Shown: one piece after another, positions 38,101 to 50,425 of the stretch
How positions within the stretch are numbered: the first letter of the stretch is position 1
Layout of the letters: each line of letters starts with the position of its first letter
NCBI GenBank assembly: GCA_965153455.1
Contig: OZ234493.1
Span: 1,116,001 to 1,180,000 of the forward strand
DNA from: Sphagnum compactum
Taxonomy: Eukaryota > Bryophyta > Sphagnopsida > Sphagnales
DNA length: 64,000 nt
Direction: 5' to 3'
The notes under the pieces: model-generated
Seen by the model: the letters and a program-made list of their open reading frames with translations, nothing else
Databases searched by the model: none
Told to the model about the DNA's origin: nothing
Program-made: the position numbers and the translations under genes

Positions 38101-41100
38101 AGAAATTTTCTTGATACTGTTGTGGTCAAATATGTTCTGTTGGTACTGTTTAACCAGGGTGTTGAATATGTCTCCTGAAGAAATGAACTTGCAGTTCTTC
38201 ATCTATTATAGAATGTCATTTTATCCAAGTTACACGTAGTTATATAGCCAAGTTTAGCATACAGTCTTATGGAGTTGATTTGAAAAGGAGCACTTTTTAG
38301 TATCACTTTTATGGTGTCACCTGCTGGCTGCATTTAGTTTTGCTTTTTCTGGTCAAGGCCCATTACTAAGCATGTCTTCCAAACTTTACCAGTGAGCCTA
38401 AGATTCCATTGACTAATTAGTGTACTACTTTCAAATATTGCATGGTTGCTGTATCAAAGCTGGGTGTAGAATATGTAGCTCTTTCATTGAGGATATAATG
38501 TTGATCACATTAATTTGACCTAACTCTTTGGATCTAGCTTACCTTTTTCAAAAGAAGTTTGTGAGTGATCCATGTGGGGATCTTAATGTTTTGAAAGACT
38601 TGATGTCTCAGTGTTTTGATTATGACACTTTCCTCGAAATTAATGAGAGGAGACCAGCATGGAGGTGCCCATGCTGCAATTGTTGTATAACATGGCTGGA
38701 TCTCAGGGTAGACCGACAAATGGAGAAGGTATGTATTACACTCAGGGCTTCTCTGATGGCATTTGAAACTAATGATGTGTCGAATCAGAAAGTATTGGAA
38801 CTTGCTTGATTTATTAAATTCAGCATGGTTCCTTTTGACTAGTGATTTCAAATGGATTATGTGTTGCAACAGCCATTGCCTGGTTTTTCATTACAATCAC
38901 AGAAGCAGAGGTTAGTTGGGAGCTATATAGGTCCAGATGGCAATCCCAACTAATTGGAAGACTTGGGGATAGCATGACTCTGGGATCTGAGCAGAGACAT
39001 GTGTTAAGAACTTTTCTCTTAAAAGTCCATGGCAATAAGTTGTTCTTACATTTATATGTGCAGGTTCTGAAGGAAGCAGATGAAACAGTTGCAGAAGTCT
39101 TGATGATGCAAGATGGGTCATGGAAGTGTGTGGTGCTGTGTGAGGATAAGTGCATGAATGGAATTGATGGAGCCATCAATGACTTGTCTGAAGTTGGCAA
39201 AGAGTGCGTGAATGATGAAGAAGCCTCAGTTATCAACTTATGTTGTGACAGTGACTTTGAGGAAGAGCTTAGGGCAGAAGCAATGAATTGTGCAGATGCT
39301 GAACCACCAGACAGAAAGCCTAGTAGTCAGGTTTTGCAAGTGCTCATAGGAGACTGCAATCAAAGTCGTGGAGCTACTCCAGCTGCACAAGAAGGGCTAA
39401 GGATGGATGGCAGTCTCTTGAGGCCATCATCAGGGCCCTCAACTGTCAGTAATTTTCGTGACATCTCTGCAACTGGCATGCAAGGTTCTACAGGATCTCC
39501 TGGGCCTTTGCGGTCAGTACCTATTACAAGTGGGCTTTCAGGTTGCATAAGACCTATTTTGTCTGAAAGACAAGGCTATAGCCAACCAGGTCTTCAGCCA
39601 CCAGCCATAGTACAAGCCCTACCTGCTCTACATAGTCAATCTTATTACGCAAACCTGGGCTCACATGGGAGTCCTGGTACCCACCTGGGCAGTACTGGGG
39701 CACATGTAAACAGCTTGGCCTCAAGTAGTGGGCACACAGCATCCTTGCAGCTGCCTCAGTCTCTGATGGTTTCGGACATGGATACATCACCAAGGGAAGC
39801 TACTGGTGCAGTGAGTATATCTATGTACCCAGCTGGGCATTCTACCTATCTGCTTCCTTTTTCTGTTTTTATTGATGCTTGTGGCTTATTCATGCCCCAC
39901 CTTCAGTGCACTGTAGTGTGATACACAAGAGCGGTGGCTGATGTTGTCCGGGGCACTTCAGTGATGTTCTAACAATGTAGGTCACTGCCTAGTACATGAG
40001 CACCAAGTATGCTGCATCTTTGTAGTGTCATCAGTCACTCTATGTACAGTTTGAAGCCTAGAAGCCTTCCTCATTTGCAGCCTAACCTTTTGATAGCATT
40101 CAATTAAGTCTCGTTCTACGGTTCCAGACTCAGTTTTCAGGGTTGTTTTATATCACATGTCTTTTTCCAGTCTGCACCAGCCTGACATCGAGATAAGTAT
40201 GGGAACTTTAGATATTCATGTAATCAGGCAATTCATTGACAATGCACATCTGGCAGGTTGCTTGCAAGACTGTTGAATATTATGTGTTTGTATATATTTA
40301 GAGCTAAGTCTTCACAGTTGTGAGGATTTCTACTTTCCCTTTAGTGGCCTTTCTGGGGTGTGAAAGACCAATTTACTGCTCCTCCTTAACTGTTATGCTG
40401 ATCTGTACTCTTGACAGTACTTTTCCCTTGTTTGTTAACCTTTGTTTCTTTTTCTTGTGCTGTGGGTTTCTGAGGTCATGTCACCTGTCATCTGTTCATT
40501 GATTACAAATTAATTCTGTCAGGCAAGGCAGAGATGGCGAGGCGTGCAAACACTGCAAAACCCCATAGGGCCATGGTCCTCAACTCCTCAAGGTATGGTA
40601 TTTCAAAGCATTGAGCAACATCTTCTTAATGGTAATCAGTTCTCATATGCCCAACAACAAGCAACTGCTCATCCTGGATTATAACAACTTCCAGGATTTC
40701 AAGGAGGGTTACCTGCCAGATCACCAGGTGATTCCTCAGTATTAAGTGGGCATGGATTGCCTCCAACTTGTGGAAATAACTGGAGATCTGCAGGTCGCAT
40801 GAGGGGTAGTATTGCACCTATGGGAGCTGTGCGCAACACTGGTCAATCTTCTTCTGCAATTCCCTGGGTTTCTCCAGGAGCTCCAACTACTGATTTCGTT
40901 GCTGCACCTGTCCATTCTCCTGGTGTGGGGCTTTCTTTAATATCAAATGGATTCGGTATGGGATTGACAAATGCAAGGCCAGCTTTGGTGGGAAGCTCAA
41001 CAACTGGTGAAGTACCACCAAATGGAAGTGCTTCGGCAGGGACACCAGACTCTGAGTTGAGGCCATTTGTGGTCATGGGAGTGAATAGTCTAGATGGGTG

Positions 41101-41149
41101 GATGAGCTTTGCCAACTCCAACCTTGGTACAGATCCTGGTGGGCATTGA
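32177..41149 (+). CDS. PIAL2: PIAL-type SUMO E3/E4 ligase (SP-RING)
   Basis: Exons: 32177-32337, 32598-32670, 33110-33175, 34054-34119, 34326-34456, 34704-34755, 35569-35631, 35930-35997, 36278-36329, 36470-36554, 36824-36998, 37582-37633, 38612-38728, 39064-39810, then from 40523. Phases match throughout. The N-terminal helical region (LLVLLLSVK, CQSGWLQ) and PINIT-like region (AGYEVLVCDFHV, FLVNGKEVDRRV, GPQLPTDVTMLVKAGSNVLQ) match the PIAL proteins as I remember them. The SP-RING is complete: RCPVS, TCRHLQCFDYDTFLEINERR, WRCPCC. The tail is long, disordered and Ser/Pro rich, with a possible SUMO-interacting stretch (EASVINLCCDSD). PIAL proteins extend SUMO chains in the nucleus. An in-frame TAA (40682-40684) must be spliced out with a 63-nt intron (40632-40694) to reach the stop at 41149 (823 aa). 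Otherwise the protein ends at 689 aa. The 3' end is uncertain. Confidence 0.9.
35160..35460 (+). repeat. R2-related repeat in PIAL intron 6, with internal duplication
   Basis: A phrase of the type tgttgctgt.(g/c)taaggtca...catg...actgt...ttcaaacca occurs twice in tandem (about 35172-35230 and 35262-35320). It is followed by the ctcaattctattcag...tatgggga terminal part seen in the R2 copies of the mannosidase and Rab genes. Confidence 0.55.
37690..38045 (+). repeat. Old R1 copy in PIAL intron 12
   Basis: A diverged but collinear match to the 443-bp R1 unit: taggcctctctatgcctta, gcttgttgtagcttgaata, actgttgggagctgatgaag, gagcaactctcataaggtta and gttgttgtggag-type motifs occur in order. Substitutions and small gaps are frequent. 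Confidence 0.7.
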
Positions 41150-42731
41150 AAGAAAAATTACAAACTGGCTGTCCCAGATTGTCAGCAGCACCAGTCAACA
41201 ACAAGGCAGCTTCTCGGTATCCCACTAGAGTTGACCTTCAGATCACATCAGGAGGCTGTGCCCGTGATCAAAAAAATTCCATGCCTGACCAAGTCCTCTT
41301 CTACTCAGGTTTGTGGCATTGTTTCCTTCCCAATATGTATGACAATTCTACGTTCTCAAGGTTAGTCCAAAGGACAACCCTTAAATTATTGATGTAGTCT
41401 CATTTGACAGACACGTTACACAATCCTAATCAGCTTAGCAGCGATTGAAAACATCTATTCAGATTTTAGTCTCATCTTACTGAACTTTGTATCCCATACA
41501 TTCCTGCCCCTTGCTAGGTGATGTGATCCCAAATCACAAGGTCCAAGTACCATGTTAGAGGATGCTCTTGCTCTTGGTGTCGTTAATAGCTCAAAATGCA
41601 TAGAGTGTTTCTAGCAATGAACTCCACAATGAGTTTTTAATCCCATAGCTTTTGCTTTGGGGTGGTGATGAACCTATGTGCAGTTTGAGGGAATTTCCCA
41701 ACTACATGAGGAAATCCTTAGACATGGACCTCTTGGATCCCATGGTGCCAAAAATGAGGCCTTTGTAAGGTAGGGCTATCAAGCATGCGGCAGGCAGCAG
41801 AATTGTGATGAGTGGGAGGAGTTATAAGCACATGGAAGTGGCATAGTTGTTGTCCATTATTGCTGGGAGCTTTTATTGGACCAACTCATTAACATAGCAC
41901 TCTTATAACGTCAGCCGATAGTACATGGCCAAAGGGGCAAGGATGTCTTTCCATGTGTTAACTTGCTAGTTGTGTGAAAAGGTTTTACCTTAAATAATCT
42001 TTCAACATTCCAAAGAAATCATCACCAAAAAAACCGGAAGTGGTGGAAAAATATGGTGTTAAGGTTTTTTCAAATCAACCTTTGTGACATGGATATATAA
42101 GCTTCCATCTCTGAAAGTTGTTTTCAACTGCCTTACAGTTGTGGGTGTGATTGAAATGCCCTAGTTTTCCTGGCTTGAATCCCATTCCTCTTCTTAATCC
42201 TCCCTTCATGATTTTGGTGGATGGATTTGTTCCTTTCAATCATAGCCAACGTAATTGATTACCATGGACTGCAAACATAATACAAAGGCTTCTTAAAACA
42301 ATGCAAGTCAATTCATGATTGATGGTAGGTAGCACATTCCAACTAAACATGCAAATTGTATTGTTGTTAGACTTTTGCATTGAAAACAACATTTACATGC
42401 ATACTTCGCTCTCATAGTAATTGGGGGAAAAACAAATTCCATTCATTAAATGGATGTGAAAACAACATTTCTTAGTGGAGAATTTGGAGAGACAATTACA
42501 TGGATCAAGGATTCATGCAATGTGTTGTGATCCTAGCTTAGTCTCACAACCAAGGGATTGGGTTAATGTAGGCATCAAGCTTAAAAACACACCAAAGGTT
42601 TGGAAAATAGTGGAGTGAAGAAAAGGTTCACCTAAACACTTTGGATGATTGCATAAAGGTGTGTCAATCATGGAAAAAGACCCCCGATACATCATCACAA
42701 TGGGCAATTCCTCATGACAAAAATATAACCT

Positions 42732-42762
<31 letters not shown>

Positions 42763-43723
42763 AAGAAAAGAAATAAAAAGAAAAGAAGTCAAATTGCAAT
42801 GTCCTTTGTGCATTGTAGAGATTTTGAACAAAAGCTTCGATTCAAAAATGTCACATGTCCCATGCATATAAACATGAGTATTGACATGGGATGGGTCTCA
42901 ACTTTCAATTTCATAAACACCCAAGTCATTGAACCTTACCTTACACAAAGAATTGGATGAAGTTTTGTTTATTAAAAAGATGGGAAATAAAGGTAACAAT
43001 TTACAAACAATAAGGACTTCAAGGAAAAATATATTGAAGTGAGATATAGATATATGAAACTATTGTTCATTAAGCATTTAATGGTCTAAATTTAGACCCT
43101 TTAAGGAATGGATTACATGTTTACACTTGTGACTCTAGTTAACTAAACATTTTCATAAATGTAATTTGTTCGAGATTTTTCATATAGGGTAATTATAATT
43201 GCTTTACAAACTTTGTATGAAACTTTCATTCTTCATTAATTTTGCAACTTTCATTCTTCATAAATTAATTGCTTGAGTTTAACTTGTAGTAAAAAATTGA
43301 ATAATTTTTAGAATTAGGGTGCAATAGCATTTTTTTAAGTTGTTTGATTAATATTAGGTACTAGTGTCAAATTACCAATGCCAAGTGCTCATATTACAAT
43401 ATTGTCCAATATTGTTGGAATTATAACATGAACCATTAGTGAATCTCTCTATTGTTGTAAACGAGAATGTACAAACAATTTTAATACAATATATGTACAT
43501 CAAAGGTGAAACCAAAGTTAATGTAGGGTTTTTAGAACTAATTTAGTGGCCACAAGAATGTGAAGGCAATTTTGATAATGCATAATGGAAAGATTTCATG
43601 GTACACGTTTGTAAAATGTTAGAATTCATCAATACTACAAAATTGGGTAGTTAGAAAATGACCACCTTCAAATTGGAGGCAAGAGCCCTATATGGTGAAT
43701 AATCCTTATCAAATGAACATTGC

Positions 43724-43761
<38 letters not shown>

Positions 43762-44391
43762 ATTAGGAAAAAATTAATACATAATTATGTGCAAAAGAAT
43801 AAGTAGATTTTACATTATAAAAACCAACCACTACCATGTATAAATATGTATTGTGTTAATCTGCATGACATCATATTTTAAACACAATGTAAGGAAAAAT
43901 ATGCAATTATTAAAAGATGATCATAGGTTTATTTTTTTTGTGTTATTGGCACAACCCAAGGAAATCAAAATTCATGGGTTTGATATTTCAACAATTTGTG
44001 ATATGGCAATTATGTGATGGATGAAACTTTAAAAAGGAGCTTGATTAATGTTATTTTGACAATATCTATATAGAGGTATTCCTGAAGGCTAGTTGTGGGC
44101 AACAAAAAATTTGTTGAAAAAGGAATTAAATTTGGACAATAAATCAACATATTTATGCAATAATGGAAAAACAAATTGAAACACTTCTTTTTTACCACCC
44201 CCCCCCCCCCCCCCGCCCCCAACATCAATCAATCAATGAGACTATTTCCATTAAAGCCATGGTTTTGCCATACATACTCTTATCATCAACACCTTGGAAA
44301 ATTTGATCGAAACTTGGCATATTGGCAGCAATCGTATCAAGTCAAGATATACAATAAAGTTGCAACCTTGGTTGAATGACAAGTCTTGCAT
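41150..44391. other. AT-rich intergenic block
   Basis: The possible PIAL 3' UTR lies at the left. (TA)n runs are at 42737-42762 and 43727-43759, and a 17-base poly-C run followed by gccccc lies at 44198-44220. The plus-strand frame starting at 41098 overlaps the PIAL end and may be an alternative C-terminal exon (WALKEKLQ...). Otherwise no gene is supported. Confidence 0.45.
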
Positions 44392-47300
44392 TCAACTAGG
44401 ACTAGTCCTTTGAATTTGTTCTTCAAGCTCCAATTTTTGGAGGTAGTTCATTTTCCTCGATATGCCCTACCATCCATCAAGGAATATGACATTTCCATAA
44501 GTGTTTATTGCTTAAGCTTGGTGTCACTTCTATGTTTGGATCCAAAAACTTTTGTCATGTTATTTCATATATATGGACTTCAATTGTGATGATCATTAAT
44601 GCCTTGAAGTTAAGCTTCTATCTTGGATAGAAGAAAACAAAGAAGAACAATATTTGATAATCACAATTTACAAGATGTTTCATAAATGTGATAACAAAAG
44701 TAAGTAATAATATGGTCATCTTGTGCTAGAGTTTGTTACATTTACCATAATGAAATTCGTAATAGTTCAAATTGTAATATTAAGCTCAAAGATGGCAAGA
44801 TTACCTCAAGCAACCTAACAAGTTTCATTTCACATTCATCAAGGACCCTTTTTTCGTGTGTTTCTTTATCACTTTCCTAAAAATGTCCATGCCATGAAAA
44901 ATGTTATAAATAACATTACATGACAGAACACCAACATAACATGATTTACCTCAAGCAACCTAACAAGTTTCATTTCACATTTGTCAAGGACCCTTTTTTC
45001 ACGTGTTTCTTTATCACTTTCCTAAAAATTTCCATGCCATGAAAAATGTTATAAATAACGTTACATGACACAACACCAACATAACATTACATACTATACA
45101 ATTTTGTCGGCTTAAGCAAAGATTTTCAAACTATATGAACTAAAATAATGTTGGGACACGTCCACTATGCAACACAAATCTCAAATATACTTTGTTCCTT
45201 TTTATTGCATGCATTGGAAAGTGTTTTAAAAATGGTGTTAAGCATAACCGATCGTTAATCAATATGTAGGCTATTCACGCCTCTAACCAAGTTAAACATT
45301 CAACTTACCACATTTTGTGTACCTCGGTGGATTTTGTCCACCAACTTTTTGGTGCCTTCCAACAATAGTATTAATGGGTACGAATTTTCTCTGTGTTGTC
45401 GTGTTGAAATGTGTCGAACATGTTCCTTTGTTTTCTCAACAAGGCCATTGACTTCTTGTAGTCGGATTACGCTTTTCCTCTACAAAAGTTAGGAAAAAAC
45501 ACATTTTGCTCAAGAGTGCATTGAATTTTGTGTTGTAGATGTTACTTAAAATCATGTAAGTGAACTCATGATCTAAAATTCTTGTGCCAAATGTTTTTAT
45601 TCATTAAAAACCTATACATGTCACGGTTATTCATTTTTAATCCATGAATTTTACAATTCAAACTATAAAATTTGGTGCATGTGTTTACATATCGTGTGGG
45701 TTGAGCGCACATAAATGGATGATTAGTGGACAACTTACTCCCACTTCAAGGCATCCAGTAAGTTTTTTTTGTAATTCACTTTTGCATTGACAAATGTCCA
45801 AATTCATAGAAAAATCCATGGTATAATTTATTTTATTTTATTTTATTTGTAAAAAAAGAAGATAATTTGAACCAATGTTGCACAATTGCACTAAACCATT
45901 TGGCATTTGGTATTAAGATTTATAGTGCCAATTAATAATGTAATCATGTTATTAAGAGATATATGTTGTAGTGTTTTTTTCCTTTTTTCTCAAATTTATG
46001 ATGTAATGCAATTGGTGATCATCCATAAGAAGATATTGCCAATTTTGGCTATATATGAGAGTCACAAAATTTAAGCATCCTGTTTCTTCTATATTAAAAT
46101 ATATTCCATAAGCCTAGTGGTTTTTTTTTTTTTTGGGGTTTAAACTTCCATTTTTCCAAGATTTGGTGAATTTGGATCTTTTTCCATAAAAGACCTTTGT
46201 AGTCAAAATCATATATTTCTAGTAAAAAGTTGCAAAATTTTGCTAGAAAAAAAAATGGAGATGTCCTTTTTTTTGTAACTTTATCGATCAACATTAAAGA
46301 GGGATCAATGATATTAAAAACATCACATTTAAACTAGTTAGTATGATGAAGGGCCTTTTCCTTATGTTACACCACTTAGTCCAACAAAAAGAAATTTAAA
46401 AGAAAATACTATTGGTTTGATGCTTAATGCAACCGCATAACGCCCAAGTAGTCACACCAAGTTTTTGGTCGATTACCCATTTTATTAATGGTCTATGATG
46501 AATTGTTTAAGTTAAGGCAATTGGGAATTAGAATATGCACCACGATTAATCATTATTTCAAAGTGAAAGAAAAATACAAGAAAGTTTGAAGAATTATACT
46601 AAAAGTGAAATCAAATTCAACTACTAATCATATCCCAAAGCCACTTTTAAACATCTCAAAAGGATTTGATGTCAAATTGAAAGGATTTTGAATTATATTG
46701 TGTTTAAAAGGAGGTAGCCTAGTTCAAGGGAATCTTATGTTTTGTGTGCTTATGTTGTGGCAACTAGTTTACTTTCAATAGTGGGTTGAAAACATCTTGG
46801 TAATGCTTTCCCTTAGGATGTTCCCTCATCCCAAGATGATGTTTAACATAGGAAATTCCATTTTAAAGCTACTAACATGTTCATATCATCTAGGTTGCAC
46901 ATCATGACTTTCACATATTTCATTTACTTTACACAACAATGTAAGAATTTTTTTAAAAAAAAATTTGTGGGTTATTATTATATTTTTCATGTGCATGTAT
47001 CCAATTATAAGGTGGTTCAAATAGCTCAAAGTGATCTCATATAACTTTGATTCATGGGCACCATCCCATTTAATTAATGTCAAAGTTATATGAAAATAAC
47101 TTATATTTAAACACATACATGGAAATCAAACATTAAGTTCCATTGTTGAAAACTTGATACTCCAAAGACTTGGAAGTATTTATAATTTTTTTTAAACACT
47201 AAATCATACAACATTTGTTCATAGTTCACACAACATGATAAAAATAAATTAATTGATACCATGATCATTTGGAGAATTCCCATGATTATGAAGGCCTCAC

Positions 47301-50300
47301 CTTGTGAGTATTAGGTATGGGTGCTTCATTTCGGAGTTGAGACAATGTTGTTTTGAGTTCTTCACGGATCTCCTTCAAATACATTGTCTTTTTTTCTTGA
47401 AGTAAATGTTCTTGATACATCTCGCGCATACTATCCACTTCCATAACCGTTTTTATCTCTTTGATGGCTTTCCTCATATGCCTTTGTGTTTTTAAGCTTA
47501 TACCTTCCTAAAAGTTTCCATGTACATGCCCCCAAACAATAGATTATTTTACTCAAAACATGCACTCAATGTTCAACGAATGTGTGTAGCTTGTAATCTC
47601 AAAATGTTTCGAGTTGTTTAATATTGTATTTTTTTCGTATAATGTAAATTGACTTAAAATCTTACCTTTTGAAATAAAAATGTGTGAACTTGATTTGCAA
47701 GGCATTAAGTATGGATTATTTACTTCTTATTTTCAACTTTTATGTTGAGAAAGGCCTTTACAATAAAAACCCCTTTTTAAGTTGAGGCATCTTGCATGAT
47801 GTGGAGGTTTTTAAGGTTCTTGTAGATTCAAATGTTCTCTTCTTGGGTTTCCCCCCAATTCATTAATTTGATATTTTGGATTGTTACATGTCATTTGCTT
47901 ATATTTACATTCCAAACCTATTATTGCACAAATTTGAAAAGGTAGAAAGTTTAGTTATGTACTATTCTCCCTCCAGGAAATAAGCTTGCTAGGAGCTGGA
48001 TTGAAAAATACCAAACAAACACAATTTAGTACATGAATAGCAAAGATTGTTGGAATTCATGGCCATTATGCAATGGATGTGGGTTCAATTTGCCACTTGG
48101 CCATGCTAATGTTACTTATAATAGAGTTAGTTTAACTATATGGTAAGGGTGGAAATCACCATGTTGGGTACTTAAGGGGAAAAAAAACACTTTGGAAAAA
48201 ATCAAGCACCTACCCTACCCCAACTATGGTGGTTTAAAAATACTACCCACCACCAAAAGAAGGTCTAGCCACCAACCTTTTCACTAGGAGAAGAAAAATA
48301 GGTTTATGGTCTCTATTAGTAAATTACTTAGTAGATATTTTAAATTTCAATCCTAGTTCTCTATTATCCAATAAATCTAAGAAAGTTTCCAACCAAACTA
48401 TTTTTTAATGTAAATCAATTCATGCACTCAAAAATTCAATGTATTGATCAACAAATGGTAAGGTTCAATAGAGGCATTTGAATAAAAGAAAGAATTAAGT
48501 TCTATTAAATCCACATCTCTCTTAAACACATATATGTATATTCCATTTTTGAGTCATAACAAGCATGCTACAAAAAATATAGGGCAAAATGTCTGAATTT
48601 AAAGAACAAAAACAATGATTAAAAAAGGAACCATTTTGTACATTTGTTTGCTTTAGGTTTTTATTCGCATAAAAACAACATTTAATATGTGAGGATATTT
48701 GCTACAAGGCTTATGTTGAAGATGGTTCCATTATCAAATGCAAAGTGATGTACAAAACATAGTTCAAAATGTGTGTGAATTTGTGTATATTTCTTTTGAC
48801 ATCCGATTTTATGGTCTAATTGCCCATGACACAAAATTTATATATTTTCATGTATGCAAGTATTGTTGTTTATTGTCCAATTTGCTAGCTTGAAAAAAGA
48901 ATTGGCTATAAATATGATGTTTTATGAGATGTTGTTGACATCCACATTCATATGCTTAATCGTATCGAAGAACTCAAACTTGTTTAAGAATACAATAATC
49001 CAAAAACATGATTTGGTATGCATGTGTAATGTTTATGCACATGTTGCCAATTTATTTGGTCATGTGTTGATCAACTGAATTTATTGGCCTTGCCTACGAA
49101 GGCAAGGATATTGTGTTTAGATTCATTATAGAGTATAGTAGCTTAAGGGATTTTGCCCCCTAGGTAATATGTATATTTTTATACGAGGATTTTTGAAAGA
49201 TGAAATTTTGGCTTGTGTTGAAACTTGAGATTAGTTATTGAGTTATAATATCTTGAAGGAACTTGGTTTCTTTTAGAGAAGTTTTTGAAGATTATATTTT
49301 TGCATGGTGAAATATTTGAGCTTCCATAATTCTTCTTTTGCCTTAAAATCCATTTTAATGTAAATGACAAGGCCACAATGTGACACACCCCTTGTTTATT
49401 AGTGGTATCAAATCAGTAACTTACTTCTTCGAGCTCTTTTCTTGCATGATCACGGGATTTGGTCGAATCAAATTGTACCATACCTAGTTGAGTGATATGG
49501 TGGCTCTTTAAATCAATGATATTTGTTAATGTTTGAAGCTGTCATGAAATATTGCAACTCCAAATGGTTCATTATGAAATTTTCAACATAACATAATTTG
49601 TTTTTCTTAAACAAGTATGTGGATTTTATGGGTAAAGAAATTTCAAGACATGATATAATGTTTTATACTTGATATTGTGACAATTTATTGGTCTACAAAG
49701 CATGTGTTCATGATCAACCCAAATATTAAAATGTGCATGAAGGTGGAATATGGTATGATATTGTACCTGAAAGTTATAAAGAATGCGTTCTTCCCTCATG
49801 TGGACCAAAATGTTTTCAAAATGTTTTTCAAGGATTTCATCATGTTTAATTTTAATGTAAATTGCCTTTAGCTTCTCGTCCAAATATCGAATTCTTAACA
49901 AGGGTGGGGTATTGGGATCCAACAAATTTGCACACTCAATTTCACTAGACCTTGTGTTTGTAATTTGACTTTGTAGCTGGCCACACATATTTTACCCATG
50001 CATTACTATTAGGGAATTGAAACTTTTTTATGTGTGTGTGTATATATATATACTTGTATGATAGCTTTTGGGTCATGGTAAACTTACAAATTATTGACAT
50101 TGGCCAACTTAACAATTAGGGAGTCGGTGGGTAAACTAGCCATCCAAAGTGAGCAAAATTGTTGGTTTTTTCAATTAATTTGTGGGGGAAGGACAATGAT
50201 ATTCGTGGTCTATAATTACAATTTGGCATTGTTCAAATATATAACACAAAGGGTTTGCATGTGACATGTCTAATGACTACATGTTCCAAGGTTTTCCAAG

Positions 50301-50394
50301 AATGTTCCTATCAAAAGTTATTTTTAAATGAAAATTATGATTATATCATAACTATAACTATAACTATATATATATATATATATATATATAGTTG

Positions 50395-50425
<31 letters not shown>

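Noticed and set aside
38842-39921. The long plus-strand frame starting at 38842 as an independent 359-residue gene.
   Set aside because: Its first 220 bases are intron. The coding part begins at the acceptor before 39064 and is PIAL exon 14.
48890-49010. Additional exon of the coiled-coil gene (minus-strand FEFFDTIKHMNVDVNNIS).
   Set aside because: It runs into a stop without a usable donor and is not needed for frame closure.
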